Assembly: GCF_013761005.1 (NCBI RefSeq) | Contig: NZ_JACDUS010000001.1 | Location: 248,001-312,000 of the forward strand | Length of the DNA stretch: 64,000 nucleotides | From: Desulfosalsimonas propionicica | GTDB taxonomy: Bacteria > Desulfobacterota > Desulfobacteria > Desulfobacterales > Desulfosalsimonadaceae | Direction: 5' to 3' | In this document: in pieces, positions 19,124 through 28,397 of the stretch | How positions within the stretch are numbered: the stretch's first letter is position 1 | How the letters are laid out: every line of letters begins with the position of its first letter | Program-made: the position numbers and the translations under genes | The notes under the pieces: generated by a model | Database searches by the model: none | What the model was told of the DNA's origin: nothing | What the model saw: the letters and a program-made list of their open reading frames with translations, nothing else

Positions 19124-19990
19124 ATGCAACAGATCAAAAAAAAAATCGGTTTTATTGGTGCCGGCAACATGGCCGAAGCCATGATCGGCGCTGTGCTCGG
19201 CGCCGGTTTGGTTATCCCGGGGAATCTTTTCATCAGCGACCCGGATGAAAACCGCATGGCGCAGCTGCAGTCCGCATACGGCCTTCAGACGGCTTCAGAC
19301 AATAAGGATCTGGTTTCCCGGTGCGACATTGTCATCTTTGCCGTCAAGCCCCAGGTCATTGACGCGGTTTTGCAGGAACTGGCCGCGGCCCGGGCATTTG
19401 ACACTCCTGCCGGCCGCCGGCTGTTTATATCCATTGCCGCCGGAATCCCGCTGGCGCGCATTGAAAAGTTTATTTACGCTCAAAAAACCGATGCCGAGAT
19501 CCAGAACATGCCTGTGCTAAGGGTTATGCCCAACACCCCGGCCCTTGTGGGTGCCGGCATGTCCGGTTTGTGCGCAAACAGGTCTGCCCGGGCCGCTGAC
19601 ATGGAAATTGCCCAAACATTGCTTTCCGCCATGGGAAACGTCAGGGTGGTGGATGAAGAACAAATGGACGCGGTCACGGCCCTGTCCGGATCCGGGCCCG
19701 CCTACGCTTTTTACCTGCTTGAAGCCATGATTGAAGCCGGCTGCGAACTCGGACTGCAGGCCGATGCGGCCTCGGATCTGGCCGAAAGTGCCGTTTCAGG
19801 TGCGCTTTCCCTGATCCGCGCCCGGAAGGAAGACCCGGAGACCCTCCGGAGCAAGGTCACTTCTCCAGGGGGCACAACCGAGGCCGCCATCCGGATTTTA
19901 GACCGGCACCAGGTCAGGCGGTCCATTGTCTCAGCGGTCATCGCCGCCGCTCAACGCTCCCGGCAGCTGAGCCGGTCCGGAAACGACTGA
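19124..19990 (+). CDS. proC: Pyrroline-5-carboxylate reductase
   Basis: 288 residues. The N-terminal Rossmann motif GFIGAGNMAEAMIGA binds NAD(P)H; the C-terminal dimer and active-site helix carries VTALSGSGPAYAFYLLEAM and the signature VTSPGGTTEAAIRIL. It catalyses the last step of proline synthesis. SD GAGAGG precedes the ATG. Stands alone in front of dsbD. Confidence 0.97.
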   Translation: MQQIKKKIGFIGAGNMAEAMIGAVLGAGLVIPGNLFISDPDENRMAQLQSAYGLQTASDNKDLVSRCDIVIFAVKPQVIDAVLQELAAARAFDTPAGRRLFISIAAGIPLARIEKFIYAQKTDAEIQNMPVLRVMPNTPALVGAGMSGLCANRSARAADMEIAQTLLSAMGNVRVVDEEQMDAVTALSGSGPAYAFYLLEAMIEAGCELGLQADAASDLAESAVSGALSLIRARKEDPETLRSKVTSPGGTTEAAIRILDRHQVRRSIVSAVIAAAQRSRQLSRSGND

Positions 19991-20022
19991 TTCTTTGTTT
20001 TGAAAACGCATCCGGCTTTCCA

Positions 20023-21846
20023 ATGCCGTGCCCAACACTTACCATGGAACTGGCCCGTATTTTGCTCAAACCCAGATTCTTCTCTTGCGCATTACTGCTT
20101 GTTTCCGCCCTGATTTTCACCGGCCCGGCAAATGCCGCGCCGGACGTGCTGACGGCGAAGGCCCTTCGCTCTTCCATTGAAATTTCAGCCGGCGGCCGGA
20201 CCGAGGTGGCTTTGGCGGTTGAAATGGCGGATAACTGGCATATTCATTCCAACAAGCCCGGTGAAAGCCATTTTGTGGCTGCTGCACTGCATCTGGCCGA
20301 TCATCGCGGGATGTTTGCCCTGGAAAACATTTTTTATCCAGAGGCCAAAGAGCACGATTTTGCGTTTTCTGACAAGCCCGTGAGCGTATTTGGCAAATCC
20401 TTTTTCATAAGCGCCACGCTTGCAGCCCGAAATTCCGTGACAGCCGGAACCTATGATGTGCCCCTGGAGCTGGTCTTTCAGGCCTGCTCCGAGTCTGCCT
20501 GCGCTGCGCCGGCCAGGGCCCGGGACGTTATAACGGTCAAGGTCACCGGGCCGTCTGCCGCCCGGAATCCGGAACAGCAGGGACTGGACGCAGATGTCGC
20601 CGGAAACACGAAAAAAGATCCTGCAGACAGCAGTGCCGCAATGGCGGGATCGGGTATTTTTGCCGACATCGCCTCTGCCGGCCTTGCCGTCAGCCTGCTG
20701 CTGGTTTTTGCCGGCGGCCTTGGGCTCAACCTCACCCCTTGTGTTTATCCCATCATTCCCATAACCATCAGCTATTTTGGCGCCCAGAGCGAGGGCCGCA
20801 CATTTTCTCTGTTTATCCTGGGACTTGTTTATGTTCTGGGTATGGCCATGACCTATTCGGCCATAGGCATCATCAGTGCCTTTTCCGGCGCGTTTTTCGG
20901 AGGCCTGCTCCAGCAGCCTGCGGTCATTGCGGCGATTGCCGGAATATTTATTTTTCTGGCCCTGGGCATGTTTGGCTGCTATAATTTCAAACTCCCGGAC
21001 CGATGGGTAGCCCGGGCATCCGGGTCGCGCACCGGTCTTTTCGGCGCCCTGCTCATGGGTCTGACCATGGGGATCATCGCCGCACCCTGTATCGGGCCGT
21101 TCGTGCTTGGACTTATGGCATACGTGGCCGCTGTCGGCGATCCGTTTTACGGATTTCTGCTCTTTTTTTTCCTTTCCCTGGGTCTGGGGGTTCCCTATCT
21201 GTTTCTGGCCGTGTTTGCCGGAAAAATCCGGCAACTTCCCCGTTCCGGGGTTTGGATGGAGGGGGTCAGACATATTTTCGGCCTGATTCTGCTGGCCATG
21301 GCCGTCTACTTTGCCGCCCCGCTGTTGCCGCCCATAACCCGGGAATACGCTCTTCCGGTTTTTGGTATTTTTGCCTGCGGATACTTGCTGTTTTTCGACC
21401 GGGCCGGCAATTCGGCTGTTGTTTTCCGCCGCCTGAAAACCGGTCTGGCCGTTTTGGTACTGGGATTTAGCCTATTGGGCTTAATCCCGCCGGAAAGCGC
21501 CAAGGACCAGTGGCCGGCCTTCTCAGAACCGGCCTTCCGGCAGGCTCTGGCAAACGAGGGGAAAGTGATTATGGTATTTCATGCAGACTGGTGCCTGCCT
21601 TGCCGGGAAATGGATAAACAGACTTTTTCAGATCCCCGGGTGCAGGAAGCCATGGATGACTTCCGGGTGTTTGAAATAGATCTCACCAGTGCCGAAAACC
21701 GGCAGGCCCGAAAGACCAGCCGTAATTTCAACGTTCAGGGTGTGCCCACGGTGCTGATCATTGATGACACCGGCCAGGAGGCCGACCGGATAACCGGATT
21801 TATTGACCCCGACGAAATGATTCAGCGATTGTCCCGGGTTCACTAA
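20023..21846 (+). CDS. dsbD: DsbD, thiol:disulfide interchange protein
   Basis: 607 residues. Signal sequence, then a periplasmic alpha domain with a cysteine pair in FQACSESACAAP, an eight-helix membrane domain with LTPCVYPIIPI and AAPCIGPFVLGL, and a C-terminal thioredoxin-like gamma domain with DWCLPCREMD. It moves electrons from cytosolic thioredoxin to the periplasm. Starts at 20023 or at an ATG seven codons later; neither has a clear SD. The next gene encodes a secreted thioredoxin-fold protein, a likely client or parallel reductant. Confidence 0.94.
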   Translation: MPCPTLTMELARILLKPRFFSCALLLVSALIFTGPANAAPDVLTAKALRSSIEISAGGRTEVALAVEMADNWHIHSNKPGESHFVAAALHLADHRGMFALENIFYPEAKEHDFAFSDKPVSVFGKSFFISATLAARNSVTAGTYDVPLELVFQACSESACAAPARARDVITVKVTGPSAARNPEQQGLDADVAGNTKKDPADSSAAMAGSGIFADIASAGLAVSLLLVFAGGLGLNLTPCVYPIIPITISYFGAQSEGRTFSLFILGLVYVLGMAMTYSAIGIISAFSGAFFGGLLQQPAVIAAIAGIFIFLALGMFGCYNFKLPDRWVARASGSRTGLFGALLMGLTMGIIAAPCIGPFVLGLMAYVAAVGDPFYGFLLFFFLSLGLGVPYLFLAVFAGKIRQLPRSGVWMEGVRHIFGLILLAMAVYFAAPLLPPITREYALPVFGIFACGYLLFFDRAGNSAVVFRRLKTGLAVLVLGFSLLGLIPPESAKDQWPAFSEPAFRQALANEGKVIMVFHADWCLPCREMDKQTFSDPRVQEAMDDFRVFEIDLTSAENRQARKTSRNFNVQGVPTVLIIDDTGQEADRITGFIDPDEMIQRLSRVH

Positions 21847-21906
21847 ACACGGCAGGGACGGCTTTGAAAGCAAGCAAAACAAGCTTCTAATACACAAGGA
21901 GAATGC

Positions 21907-22392
21907 ATGACACAAATACACACCCTTTGCATGATGGCCCTGATTGCCGGATTTTTTGCCCTGGCGGTGATCCCGGCCGGCGCCGAGCAAACCGGCAACA
22001 GCGGCTCTGAAATCAACTGGTATTCCTATGAAGACGGCATGAAAAAAATCAGGGAAAGCGAAAAAAAAGGATATCTTCATTTTTACACGGATTGGTGCTC
22101 CTATTGCCGGTTAATGGATGAAAAAACTTTTTCTGATGCCGATGTGGCCGGCTATATCAACGCCAACTTTATTGCCATGCGGGTCAATGCCGAACAGGAG
22201 CAGGATCTGGCCGAATCCTACAGGGTCAAACAATTCCCGTTAAACTGGTTTATAAACAGCAACGCCGAACCCATTGGCAACCAGCCCGGATACATCCCAC
22301 CGGAACAGATGGTTCAGATGCTCAAATACGTACAGACAGATGGTTATGAAACAATGAATTTCGGCGAATTCATGGAAAAGCAGGACAACTAG
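21907..22392 (+). CDS. Secreted thioredoxin-fold protein
   Basis: 161 residues with an N-terminal signal peptide (about 1-26, ending near AGAEQ). The mature part has DWCSYCRLMDEKTF, a CxxC active site in the DUF255/thioredoxin-like context, and the cis-Pro segment KQFPLNWFI. It probably reduces or isomerises periplasmic disulfides with electrons from DsbD just upstream. SD AAGGAG is present. Its TAG stop is the first codon of a family C repeat fragment. Confidence 0.85.
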   Translation: MTQIHTLCMMALIAGFFALAVIPAGAEQTGNSGSEINWYSYEDGMKKIRESEKKGYLHFYTDWCSYCRLMDEKTFSDADVAGYINANFIAMRVNAEQEQDLAESYRVKQFPLNWFINSNAEPIGNQPGYIPPEQMVQMLKYVQTDGYETMNFGEFMEKQDN

Positions 22393-22408
22393 TGCCCAAA
22401 CGAAAATC
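22389..22408 (+). repeat. Family C repeat end fragment
   Basis: CTAGTGCCCAAACGAAAATC matches the inverted ends of the full family C element at 43870-44014 (AGTGCCTGAACGAAAACC). The stop codon TAG of the preceding gene lies inside it. The partner end is not present nearby. Confidence 0.65.
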
Positions 22409-22417
22409 TGGAACATA

Positions 22418-22702
22418 TCATTTAAGAGAACTGTCGCGTCTGGGTTCGCGCGCTTTGCCGGCGGCGCCCCCCTGCCAGGCACGAACGCTCATAAATACGC
22501 ACAGCAGCCCGGCCGCAGCGCTGAGCAGGGCCGGCACCCAGGCATAAGAATGAAAATCCGGCTGACTGCGGGCCACCGCAATGCCCAGAAGGCCCATTAG
22601 TGTGAGCAAAAGAAAGATTGTCGCCGCTGCAAGGCAAAACACGCGGCTACGGTACCAGGGCACCGGGTTTTTCCGAAACAGAGGATTTTGATTGGATTGC
22701 AT
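22418..22702 (-). CDS. Small hypothetical membrane protein
   Basis: 94 residues, not recognised. Two hydrophobic segments (about 21-46 and 54-71) and a basic C-terminus (KAREPRRDSSLK). It is convergent with the thioredoxin-fold gene and divergent from the ChaN-like gene, whose signal region lies just beyond its start. No conserved motif is visible. Confidence 0.6.
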   Translation of the reverse strand: MQSNQNPLFRKNPVPWYRSRVFCLAAATIFLLLTLMGLLGIAVARSQPDFHSYAWVPALLSAAAGLLCVFMSVRAWQGGAAGKAREPRRDSSLK

Positions 22703-22741
22703 ATGATTTCGTTTACCTCATCTGACCTGCTGGATCAAGCC

Positions 22742-23641
22742 ATGATTGCCATGGTCACCCGGTTTGCTGCGGTTTTCCTGCTGGCAATGGCCGTCGGGGG
22801 ATGCACGCAAACAGCCGGTGGCCCCGGGCGGCCCTCGCCGAAATCCCAATATCTTCCCGGCACCATCATTTCCGCAGAAACCGGAAAACCGGTTTCCTTT
22901 GAAGCATTGATTCGGGACATTGAAACCGCCCGTGTCATCTATGTGGGTGAAACGCATACGCGCAAAGCCGATCACCGGGCCCAGCTCAAAATTTTAAAAG
23001 CTCTTGATCAGCAGATTTCAGACTTGGTCGTGGGCATGGAGATGTTTTCCAGACCCTATCAGCCCGTCCTTGATGCCTGGAGCAGCGGAAAGTTGTCTGA
23101 GGCCGCCTTTATTGAAGACACACACTGGTATGCCAACTGGAAATTCGACTATGATTTGTACAAGGCCCTGTTGGATTATATTCGGGAGCAGCGGATTGCG
23201 CTTTACGCCCTAAACATTGAATTCCACATCCCTTCCCGGGTTGCCGCCGGCGGCATTGACTCCCTGCTGGCCCATGACCGCGCCCGCCTGCCGAAATCAA
23301 TTTTTTTGGATGATTCCGATCACCGGCAATACGTGCAGGATATTTTTGACAAACACGGCCGTGCCGCAACCCGGTATTCTTTTGAACATTTCTACCAGGC
23401 CCAGTGTGTCTGGGAGGATGTGATGGCTGAATCCGTCAGCCGGCACTTAAAAGACCGGCTCATGCTTGTTTTTGCCGGAAACGGCCATATCACCCACAAG
23501 TTCGGCATCCCGGACCGCGCTTTTAAACGCACCGCTGCGCCATTTAAAACCGTCATGCCGACTTCCGGCTATGACGCCGAAGATCTCCGCGCTGCCGATT
23601 ATATCTGGATCACTCCTGATAAGTCCGAAACGCCTCATTAA
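22742..23641 (+). CDS. ChaN-like lipoprotein
   Basis: 299 residues when started so that the signal peptide is MIAMVTRFAAVFLLAMAVGG, followed by the lipobox cysteine; longer starts at 22688 and 22703 are open but would bury the signal. The mature protein has IYVGETHTRKADHRAQL and VVGMEMFSRPYQPVLDAW, the hallmark of the ChaN (DUF399) family. Campylobacter ChaN binds haem at the outer membrane. The precise role here is unknown. Confidence 0.82.
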   Translation: MIAMVTRFAAVFLLAMAVGGCTQTAGGPGRPSPKSQYLPGTIISAETGKPVSFEALIRDIETARVIYVGETHTRKADHRAQLKILKALDQQISDLVVGMEMFSRPYQPVLDAWSSGKLSEAAFIEDTHWYANWKFDYDLYKALLDYIREQRIALYALNIEFHIPSRVAAGGIDSLLAHDRARLPKSIFLDDSDHRQYVQDIFDKHGRAATRYSFEHFYQAQCVWEDVMAESVSRHLKDRLMLVFAGNGHITHKFGIPDRAFKRTAAPFKTVMPTSGYDAEDLRAADYIWITPDKSETPH

Positions 23642-23671
23642 TCCGTGTATCTTCTGTTATCCGGCCAAGAT

Positions 23672-23721
23672 ACAATATATAGATTTTTTATTTGACACAT
23701 AACTATATATTGTTATATATT
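23672..23721 (+). promoter_or_regulatory. NrdR box pair over a sigma-70 promoter
   Basis: Two boxes with the NrdR core pattern CWATATATWG, CAATATATAG (23673-23682) and CTATATATTG (23703-23712), have a 30-bp centre spacing, close to three helical turns. A -35 TTGACA (23692-23697) lies between them and the second box covers the spacer before a TATATT-like -10 (about 23716-23721). Binding of NrdR would block the promoter of nrdD-nrdG. The family rule is known; its use here is inferred. Confidence 0.8.
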
Positions 23722-23779
23722 CCTATTAATCACCAACGCTCACTCATGTATCCGAAGCATTCATAAAGGGGGATCACCT

Positions 23780-25873
23780 ATGTTCACACACATTAAGAAG
23801 CGCAACGGCAGAGTTGCTTCTTTTGATGCATCCAAAATCACCGCAGCCATTGCCAAGGCCGGCAGTGCCACCGACGAATTCGACGAGGCAATGGCAAAGA
23901 AGCTAATGCTTCGCGTCCTGACCCTTGCCCATGAAATGCAGCTGCCGTCCCCGCCGGAGGTTGAGGAAATCCAGGACATCGTTGAACGGGTCCTGATTGA
24001 ATCGCCTTTTCACAAATCCGCCAAGGCCTATATCTTATACCGGGAGCAGCACGCCCAGATCCGCAATATCACCACCCGGGCAAATGTGGAACTCGTTGAG
24101 AATTACGTCCAGAAAATGGACTGGAAGATCAAGGAAAACAGCAACATGAGCTTCTCCCTCCAGGGGCTCAACAACTATATTTCCTCTGATGTCACCGCCG
24201 AGTACTGGCTGAACCGGATTTATCCGCACGAGGTGCGCAATGCCCACAAAAACGGAGATCTCCATATTCATGACCTGAGTCTGCTGTCGGTCTACTGCGT
24301 TGGCTGGGATCTGCAGGATCTTTTACAGGTCGGCTTCATGGGCGTTCCGGGCAAAGTGGAAAGCGCCCCGCCCAAGCACCTGCGCTCGGCCCTGGGGCAG
24401 GTGGTCAATTTTTTCTACACCCTTCAGGGTGAGGCGGCCGGCGCCCAGGCCGTATCCAATTTCGATACTTTGCTGGCCCCGTTTATCCGATATGATGACC
24501 TGTCGTTTAGAGAGGTCAAGCAGGCGCTTCAGGAATTTGTCTTTAACATCAACATTCCCACCCGGGTGGGGTTTCAAACCCCGTTTACCAACATCACCAT
24601 GGACTTAAACGTCCCCAAAATGTTAAAAGACACCCCCGTGATCCTTGGCGGACAAATGCAGCCGGAAACATACGGCCAGTTCCAGGAGGAAATGGACACG
24701 TTTAACCGCGCCTTTGCCGAAGTCATGATGGAAGGCGATGCCAAGGGCCGCGTGTTTACGTTTCCCATCCCCACTTACAACATCACCGCGGATTTTGACT
24801 GGGACAATCCCAATCTGGACAATATCTGGAAAATGACCGGCAAATACGGGATTCCCTATTTCTCCAACTTTGTCAACTCGGATATGTCGCCGGAAGACGC
24901 CAGATCCATGTGCTGTCGGCTCCGTCTGGACAACCGTGAACTGAAAAAACGCGGCGGCGGCCTTTTCGGAGCAAACCCCTTGACCGGATCCATCGGCGTG
25001 GTCACGGTCAATCTGCCCAGGATCGGCTACCTTGCCCAAAACCGGGAGGATTTCCTTTCCCGGCTTTATCAGCAGATGCAGATTGCCGCCCAGAGCCTGA
25101 CCATCAAGCGCAAGGTTCTGGAAAAATTCACCGAGCAGAGCCTGTATCCTTATTCAAAATTTTATCTGCGTGCCATCAAGGATCAAACCGGATCTTACTG
25201 GACCAACCATTTCTCCACCATTGGGTTAATCGGCATGAACGAGGCCTGCATGAACCTGCTCGGCACCGATATCGGCACTGATGAAGGCCGGCAGTTTGCC
25301 GTCGATGTTCTGGATTACATGCGCGGCACCATTGAACAGCTCCAGGAGGACACCGGGGAGTTCTACAACCTTGAGGCAACCCCCGGCGAGGGTACCGCCT
25401 ACCGGCTGGCCATGCTGGACAAAAAGGCTTTTTCCGACGTGATGTGCGCAAATGAAACCGAATTTAACCAGGGAGCGGATCCGTTTTACACCAACTCCAG
25501 CCAGCTGCCGGTCAATTATACAGATGACGTATTTGAAGCACTGGAACTCCAGGATGATCTGCAGACCCGGTACACCGGCGGAACTGTGTTTCACATTTTC
25601 CTCGGCGAGCAGATGGTTCAGTTTGAATCCGCAAAGAATCTGGTGCGCAAGGTCACGGAAAACTTTCACATGCCTTATTTTACCATTTCTCCCACCTTCA
25701 GCGTGTGCCCGAGCCATGGTTACATCAGCGGTTATCACGAAAAATGTCCCACGTGTGATCAACCGGCCGAAGTCTACTCCCGGGTAGTCGGGTACCTGCG
25801 GCCGGTGCACCAGTGGAACAACGGCAAACAGTGCGAGTTCAACATGCGGCAGACCTTTCAGGTGGCTTCCTGA
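23780..25873 (+). CDS. nrdD: Anaerobic (class III) ribonucleoside-triphosphate reductase
   Basis: 697 residues. An N-terminal ATP-cone (about 1-95, KKRNGRVASFDASKI) gives allosteric control, and the ten-stranded barrel core follows. The C-terminal zinc site uses cysteines of SVCPSHGYIS and EKCPTC, and the glycyl radical site is SRVVGYLRPV. It reduces NTPs to dNTPs without oxygen. SD AAGGGGG is 5-6 bp before the ATG. It is paired with its activase downstream and preceded by NrdR boxes. Confidence 0.97.
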   Translation: MFTHIKKRNGRVASFDASKITAAIAKAGSATDEFDEAMAKKLMLRVLTLAHEMQLPSPPEVEEIQDIVERVLIESPFHKSAKAYILYREQHAQIRNITTRANVELVENYVQKMDWKIKENSNMSFSLQGLNNYISSDVTAEYWLNRIYPHEVRNAHKNGDLHIHDLSLLSVYCVGWDLQDLLQVGFMGVPGKVESAPPKHLRSALGQVVNFFYTLQGEAAGAQAVSNFDTLLAPFIRYDDLSFREVKQALQEFVFNINIPTRVGFQTPFTNITMDLNVPKMLKDTPVILGGQMQPETYGQFQEEMDTFNRAFAEVMMEGDAKGRVFTFPIPTYNITADFDWDNPNLDNIWKMTGKYGIPYFSNFVNSDMSPEDARSMCCRLRLDNRELKKRGGGLFGANPLTGSIGVVTVNLPRIGYLAQNREDFLSRLYQQMQIAAQSLTIKRKVLEKFTEQSLYPYSKFYLRAIKDQTGSYWTNHFSTIGLIGMNEACMNLLGTDIGTDEGRQFAVDVLDYMRGTIEQLQEDTGEFYNLEATPGEGTAYRLAMLDKKAFSDVMCANETEFNQGADPFYTNSSQLPVNYTDDVFEALELQDDLQTRYTGGTVFHIFLGEQMVQFESAKNLVRKVTENFHMPYFTISPTFSVCPSHGYISGYHEKCPTCDQPAEVYSRVVGYLRPVHQWNNGKQCEFNMRQTFQVAS

Positions 25874-25935
25874 AACCTGGAAAAGGATTGCCTTTGTTGG
25901 AAACAGAACCAAGCCCTATACCGGATGAGGCTGAA

Positions 25936-26631
25936 ATGCATATAGGCGGCCTGCTCAAGTACTCTTTAATCGATTATCCGCCCCACATCAGCTGCGTGAT
26001 TTTTACGGCCGGGTGTAATTTCCGGTGCCCGTACTGCCATAACCCCGAACTGGCAGTCACCGGCGCCGACACCCGGCATCTTTCCCGAAACCATGTCATG
26101 GACTTTCTGGCCACCCGGAAAAAATACCTTGACGGAGCGGTCATTTCCGGCGGGGAACCCACCCTTCACCCGGACCTGGCCGGATTTTGCGCTGATCTCA
26201 AGTCCATGGGATTTCTTGTCAAACTCGACACCAACGGGAGCCGCCCGGAAGTGATTCGGGAGCTTGTGAAAAACAGCCTTGTGGATTATCTGGCCATGGA
26301 TATCAAAACCGATCCTGAACTCTATAACCAGTATATAGCAGTTCAGGCAGACGCTGCTGCGCTACGCAGTTCTGTTCAAATCATTATTGAATCCGGGCTT
26401 GCCCACGAATTCCGGACTACCTGCGTCCACCCTCTGATTACCCGGGAAACGCTAAAATCCATTGCTGAATTGGTTGCAGGAGCCGACCTCCACGCTTTTC
26501 AACATGTTCAGAACAAAAACGTCCTTGACCCGAGTTTTTTTGACGAACAAGGGCGCGTCTCTTCAGATGATGACATGGAGGCGTTCCAAACTCTCATGGC
26601 CGGTTATGTCAAAAAGGTCATCATTCGATAG
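25936..26631 (+). CDS. nrdG: Radical SAM activating enzyme for NrdD
   Basis: 231 residues from the ATG giving MHIGGLLKYSLIDYP; SD GATGAGG precedes it. Alternative TTG starts at 25894 and 25897, behind AAGGA, would add 13-14 residues. The 4Fe-4S cluster motif is CNFRCPYC, followed by the SAM-binding VISGGEPTLH. The domain arrangement matches the NrdG/pyruvate-formate-lyase-activase-like group found next to nrdD. It installs the glycyl radical on NrdD. Confidence 0.9.
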   Translation: MHIGGLLKYSLIDYPPHISCVIFTAGCNFRCPYCHNPELAVTGADTRHLSRNHVMDFLATRKKYLDGAVISGGEPTLHPDLAGFCADLKSMGFLVKLDTNGSRPEVIRELVKNSLVDYLAMDIKTDPELYNQYIAVQADAAALRSSVQIIIESGLAHEFRTTCVHPLITRETLKSIAELVAGADLHAFQHVQNKNVLDPSFFDEQGRVSSDDDMEAFQTLMAGYVKKVIIR

Positions 26632-26913
26632 ATTGCTTTTTTTCTCCTGAACTTTACTTTTCCTGAAAATGACTCTCCTGATCGTCCGGATCTGATCACA
26701 CTGAAACCCGTTATTGTTCCACGTGAAACAACAAGGTGTTTCTATGCTGATGCTGATTTTTTTCGGTCAAGGGTTGACCCGGCTGCTTACGCAATCCAAA
26801 TACCTGTTCGCAAAAAAATTTTCGGGCGTTTTGCGGCTGACGGGCAAAAGGCCGGACTGGCAAAGGCAGCCACTGCCTTATCAATAAACTTGACAAAAGC
26901 GGGACTTTAAATG
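26632..26913. other. Intergenic stretch holding a parS site
   Basis: About 280 bases from the nrdG end to the hairpin. Apart from the parS site there is no credible gene; a 61-codon minus-strand frame here runs into parS and shows no protein-like pattern. Confidence 0.45.
26715..26730 (+). other. parS site (ParB binding)
   Basis: TGTTCCACGTGAAACA is an exact match to the well-known chromosomal parS 16-mer. A second site lies 1.9 kb away at 28596. parS sites cluster near the replication origin and load ParB for chromosome segregation. Confidence 0.9.
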
Positions 26914-26949
26914 AAAATGGCTGCCTTTTGGAGTAAAGGCAGCCATTTT
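26914..26949. terminator. Strong 15-bp hairpin, probable bidirectional terminator
   Basis: AAAATGGCTGCCTTT (26914-26928) is the exact reverse complement of AAAGGCAGCCATTTT (26935-26949), with a 6-nt loop. A U-run on each side makes it usable in both directions. It separates the nrd region from the next small gene. Confidence 0.75.
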
Positions 26950-26970
26950 AACCAAACAGGAGGGTCCAAA

Positions 26971-27165
26971 TTGACTGTTGCAGGACTGATCAAAGCTGCG
27001 GCCATGCTGCTTGCAGCCGGAATTCTGGGCAACTGGTTTTTATCCGAAGTAAAACAGGCCAAGATTAACAAAAAACCCTGGTATTCACCCTATCTTTCCG
27101 TTCCCGGACTGCTGATTCTTCTTGCCTTAAGCCTTCCGGTGATCGCATGGCTTGTTCAGAAATAA
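26971..27165 (+). CDS. Small hypothetical membrane protein
   Basis: 64 residues when started at TTG 26971, 6 bp behind a strong SD AGGAGGG. An in-frame ATG at 26911 exists, but using it would translate through the terminator hairpin. Two membrane segments (about 3-22 and 43-61) flank the basic loop KQAKINKKPWYSPYLS. Not recognised beyond resemblance to small two-helix membrane proteins. Confidence 0.7.
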   Translation: MTVAGLIKAAAMLLAAGILGNWFLSEVKQAKINKKPWYSPYLSVPGLLILLALSLPVIAWLVQK

Positions 27166-27190
27166 CCCGTACCACTGTCGGCCAAAAACC

Positions 27191-27562
27191 TTACGGGATA
27201 TCCGGGGTGTCTTTCTGCTTTTCAAACCCTTCCCTGTCCAGCAGTTGCCGGTACCAGCATGCAAAATCAAACATGCCCAGATAGCGTTCGTCCTCGTTGA
27301 TAATTCCGAGACATAGCTCCATGGCCCCCTTTCTGTAATCATGGCCGTGGTCGGAAATGTCCCATGTCTGAAAAAATTCGCGGACCAAATCATTCATGGT
27401 GCGGCGGCTGCGATCCATGCGCATGTCCAGGGGATCCTTGGGCCCTGCAAAGGGATCCCACCGTTCATAGCCTTTTTTCATGATGTGTTTCTGGCGCCTT
27501 GGCGCCATACTGTCAAATATGGCCTTTTTCAGGCTGTCTTTTTCCTTTTCACTGAGATCCAT
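27191..27562 (-). CDS. Hypothetical protein
   Basis: 123 residues, soluble and charged, with an aromatic-rich centre (MFDFACWYRQLLDREGF) and the segment GYERWDPFAGPKDPLDMRMD. No known motif. It follows the YkgJ-type gene by 24 bp on the minus strand and is probably co-transcribed with it. Confidence 0.75.
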   Translation of the reverse strand: MDLSEKEKDSLKKAIFDSMAPRRQKHIMKKGYERWDPFAGPKDPLDMRMDRSRRTMNDLVREFFQTWDISDHGHDYRKGAMELCLGIINEDERYLGMFDFACWYRQLLDREGFEKQKDTPDIP

Positions 27563-27586
27563 AACATTCCCCGTCCAATCGCGATT

Positions 27587-28264
27587 TTATTCTTCCTGTT
27601 CCGAATCGGCTTCTGCGGAAGCAATCCCCAGGTATTCATCATTATAGTCTGTAATCAGGGCCATGGAAACCGGCACCAGTACGTCAGCCATTTTCACATG
27701 ACGGGAACCCATTTCCTTAACCATTTCCGCGGAAATCCGCATCAGCTGATCATGAATGGCATCCATGTTGATGGTGGTATATTGCTGGCCCGCCTGAAAT
27801 CCGGTCTTTCCGCAGGTACGCCCCTGGCCGCCAATGGACAAAGGCGCCCCGTAAATCCGGCATGCAATGGGCCGATACGGATACAGATCACAACGATCCG
27901 ATTCATTGAGCAAAGGGCAGCGAATCCGTTCCTTTGCCATTTCTTCAACAATACGGGTCTCATCTTCGCCTTTCTGCGTTTGCCGATAGGCATCCCGCTT
28001 GCGCTTGTAAATTTTTCGGTCAGCCTGATTGGCTTTTTCAAGAAGCTTGCTGCGTTCCTCACCGGAAAAATTAACGTTAAATTGATGATTCAGGTACATG
28101 GCCTCTATAAGGGTCAAATCAAAAAGCGCAAAACAACAGTCCGTGCATCCGGGCTCGCAAACGACTTCACTCGGATATGCCTGCTTAATCCGCAAAAAAG
28201 CCTCATCCGCCTTTTGGGCCAGGCCTTCATAGGTTTTAAAAAATTCACCCGGGTCAAACTTCAT
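27587..28264 (-). CDS. YkgJ-family cysteine-cluster protein
   Basis: 225 residues. It has the family cysteine arrangement: CEPGCTDCCFAL (about 42-53), RCPLLNESDRCDLYPYRP (about 121-138) with RPIACRIYGAP after it, and a further cysteine in GRTCGKTGF. These proteins are thought to bind zinc or an Fe-S cluster; function is unknown. SD AAGGAGGA precedes the ATG. It lies between the two parS sites. Confidence 0.85.
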   Translation of the reverse strand: MKFDPGEFFKTYEGLAQKADEAFLRIKQAYPSEVVCEPGCTDCCFALFDLTLIEAMYLNHQFNVNFSGEERSKLLEKANQADRKIYKRKRDAYRQTQKGEDETRIVEEMAKERIRCPLLNESDRCDLYPYRPIACRIYGAPLSIGGQGRTCGKTGFQAGQQYTTINMDAIHDQLMRISAEMVKEMGSRHVKMADVLVPVSMALITDYNDEYLGIASAEADSEQEE

Positions 28265-28286
28265 TATTATATCCTCCTCCTTAAAT

Positions 28287-28397
28287 ACTTTTTACCGCGT
28301 TCAATGTTTGTCAGGAAGGAAGCCCAAGGGGGGGGTCATTTTTTTTTGCTCCTGAGCGGCAAAAACCGCCCCCTTGGGCTTCCCTGGAACCTTTTTA
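28287..28397 (-). repeat. Family B palindromic repeat, short copy B1
   Basis: A 15-bp perfect stem, GGAAGCCCAAGGGGG (28317-28331) with CCCCCTTGGGCTTCC (28368-28382), is bordered on both sides by the same motif GTAAAAAG in direct orientation (minus strand). Segments CTTCCTTCCTG and CGCGGTAAAAAG match the large copy B2 in front of gyrB. Confidence 0.75.

Noticed and set aside
26911-26970. ATG at 26911 as start of the small membrane protein
   Set aside because: It would place the start codon before a perfect 15-bp terminator hairpin; the TTG at 26971 has an excellent SD.
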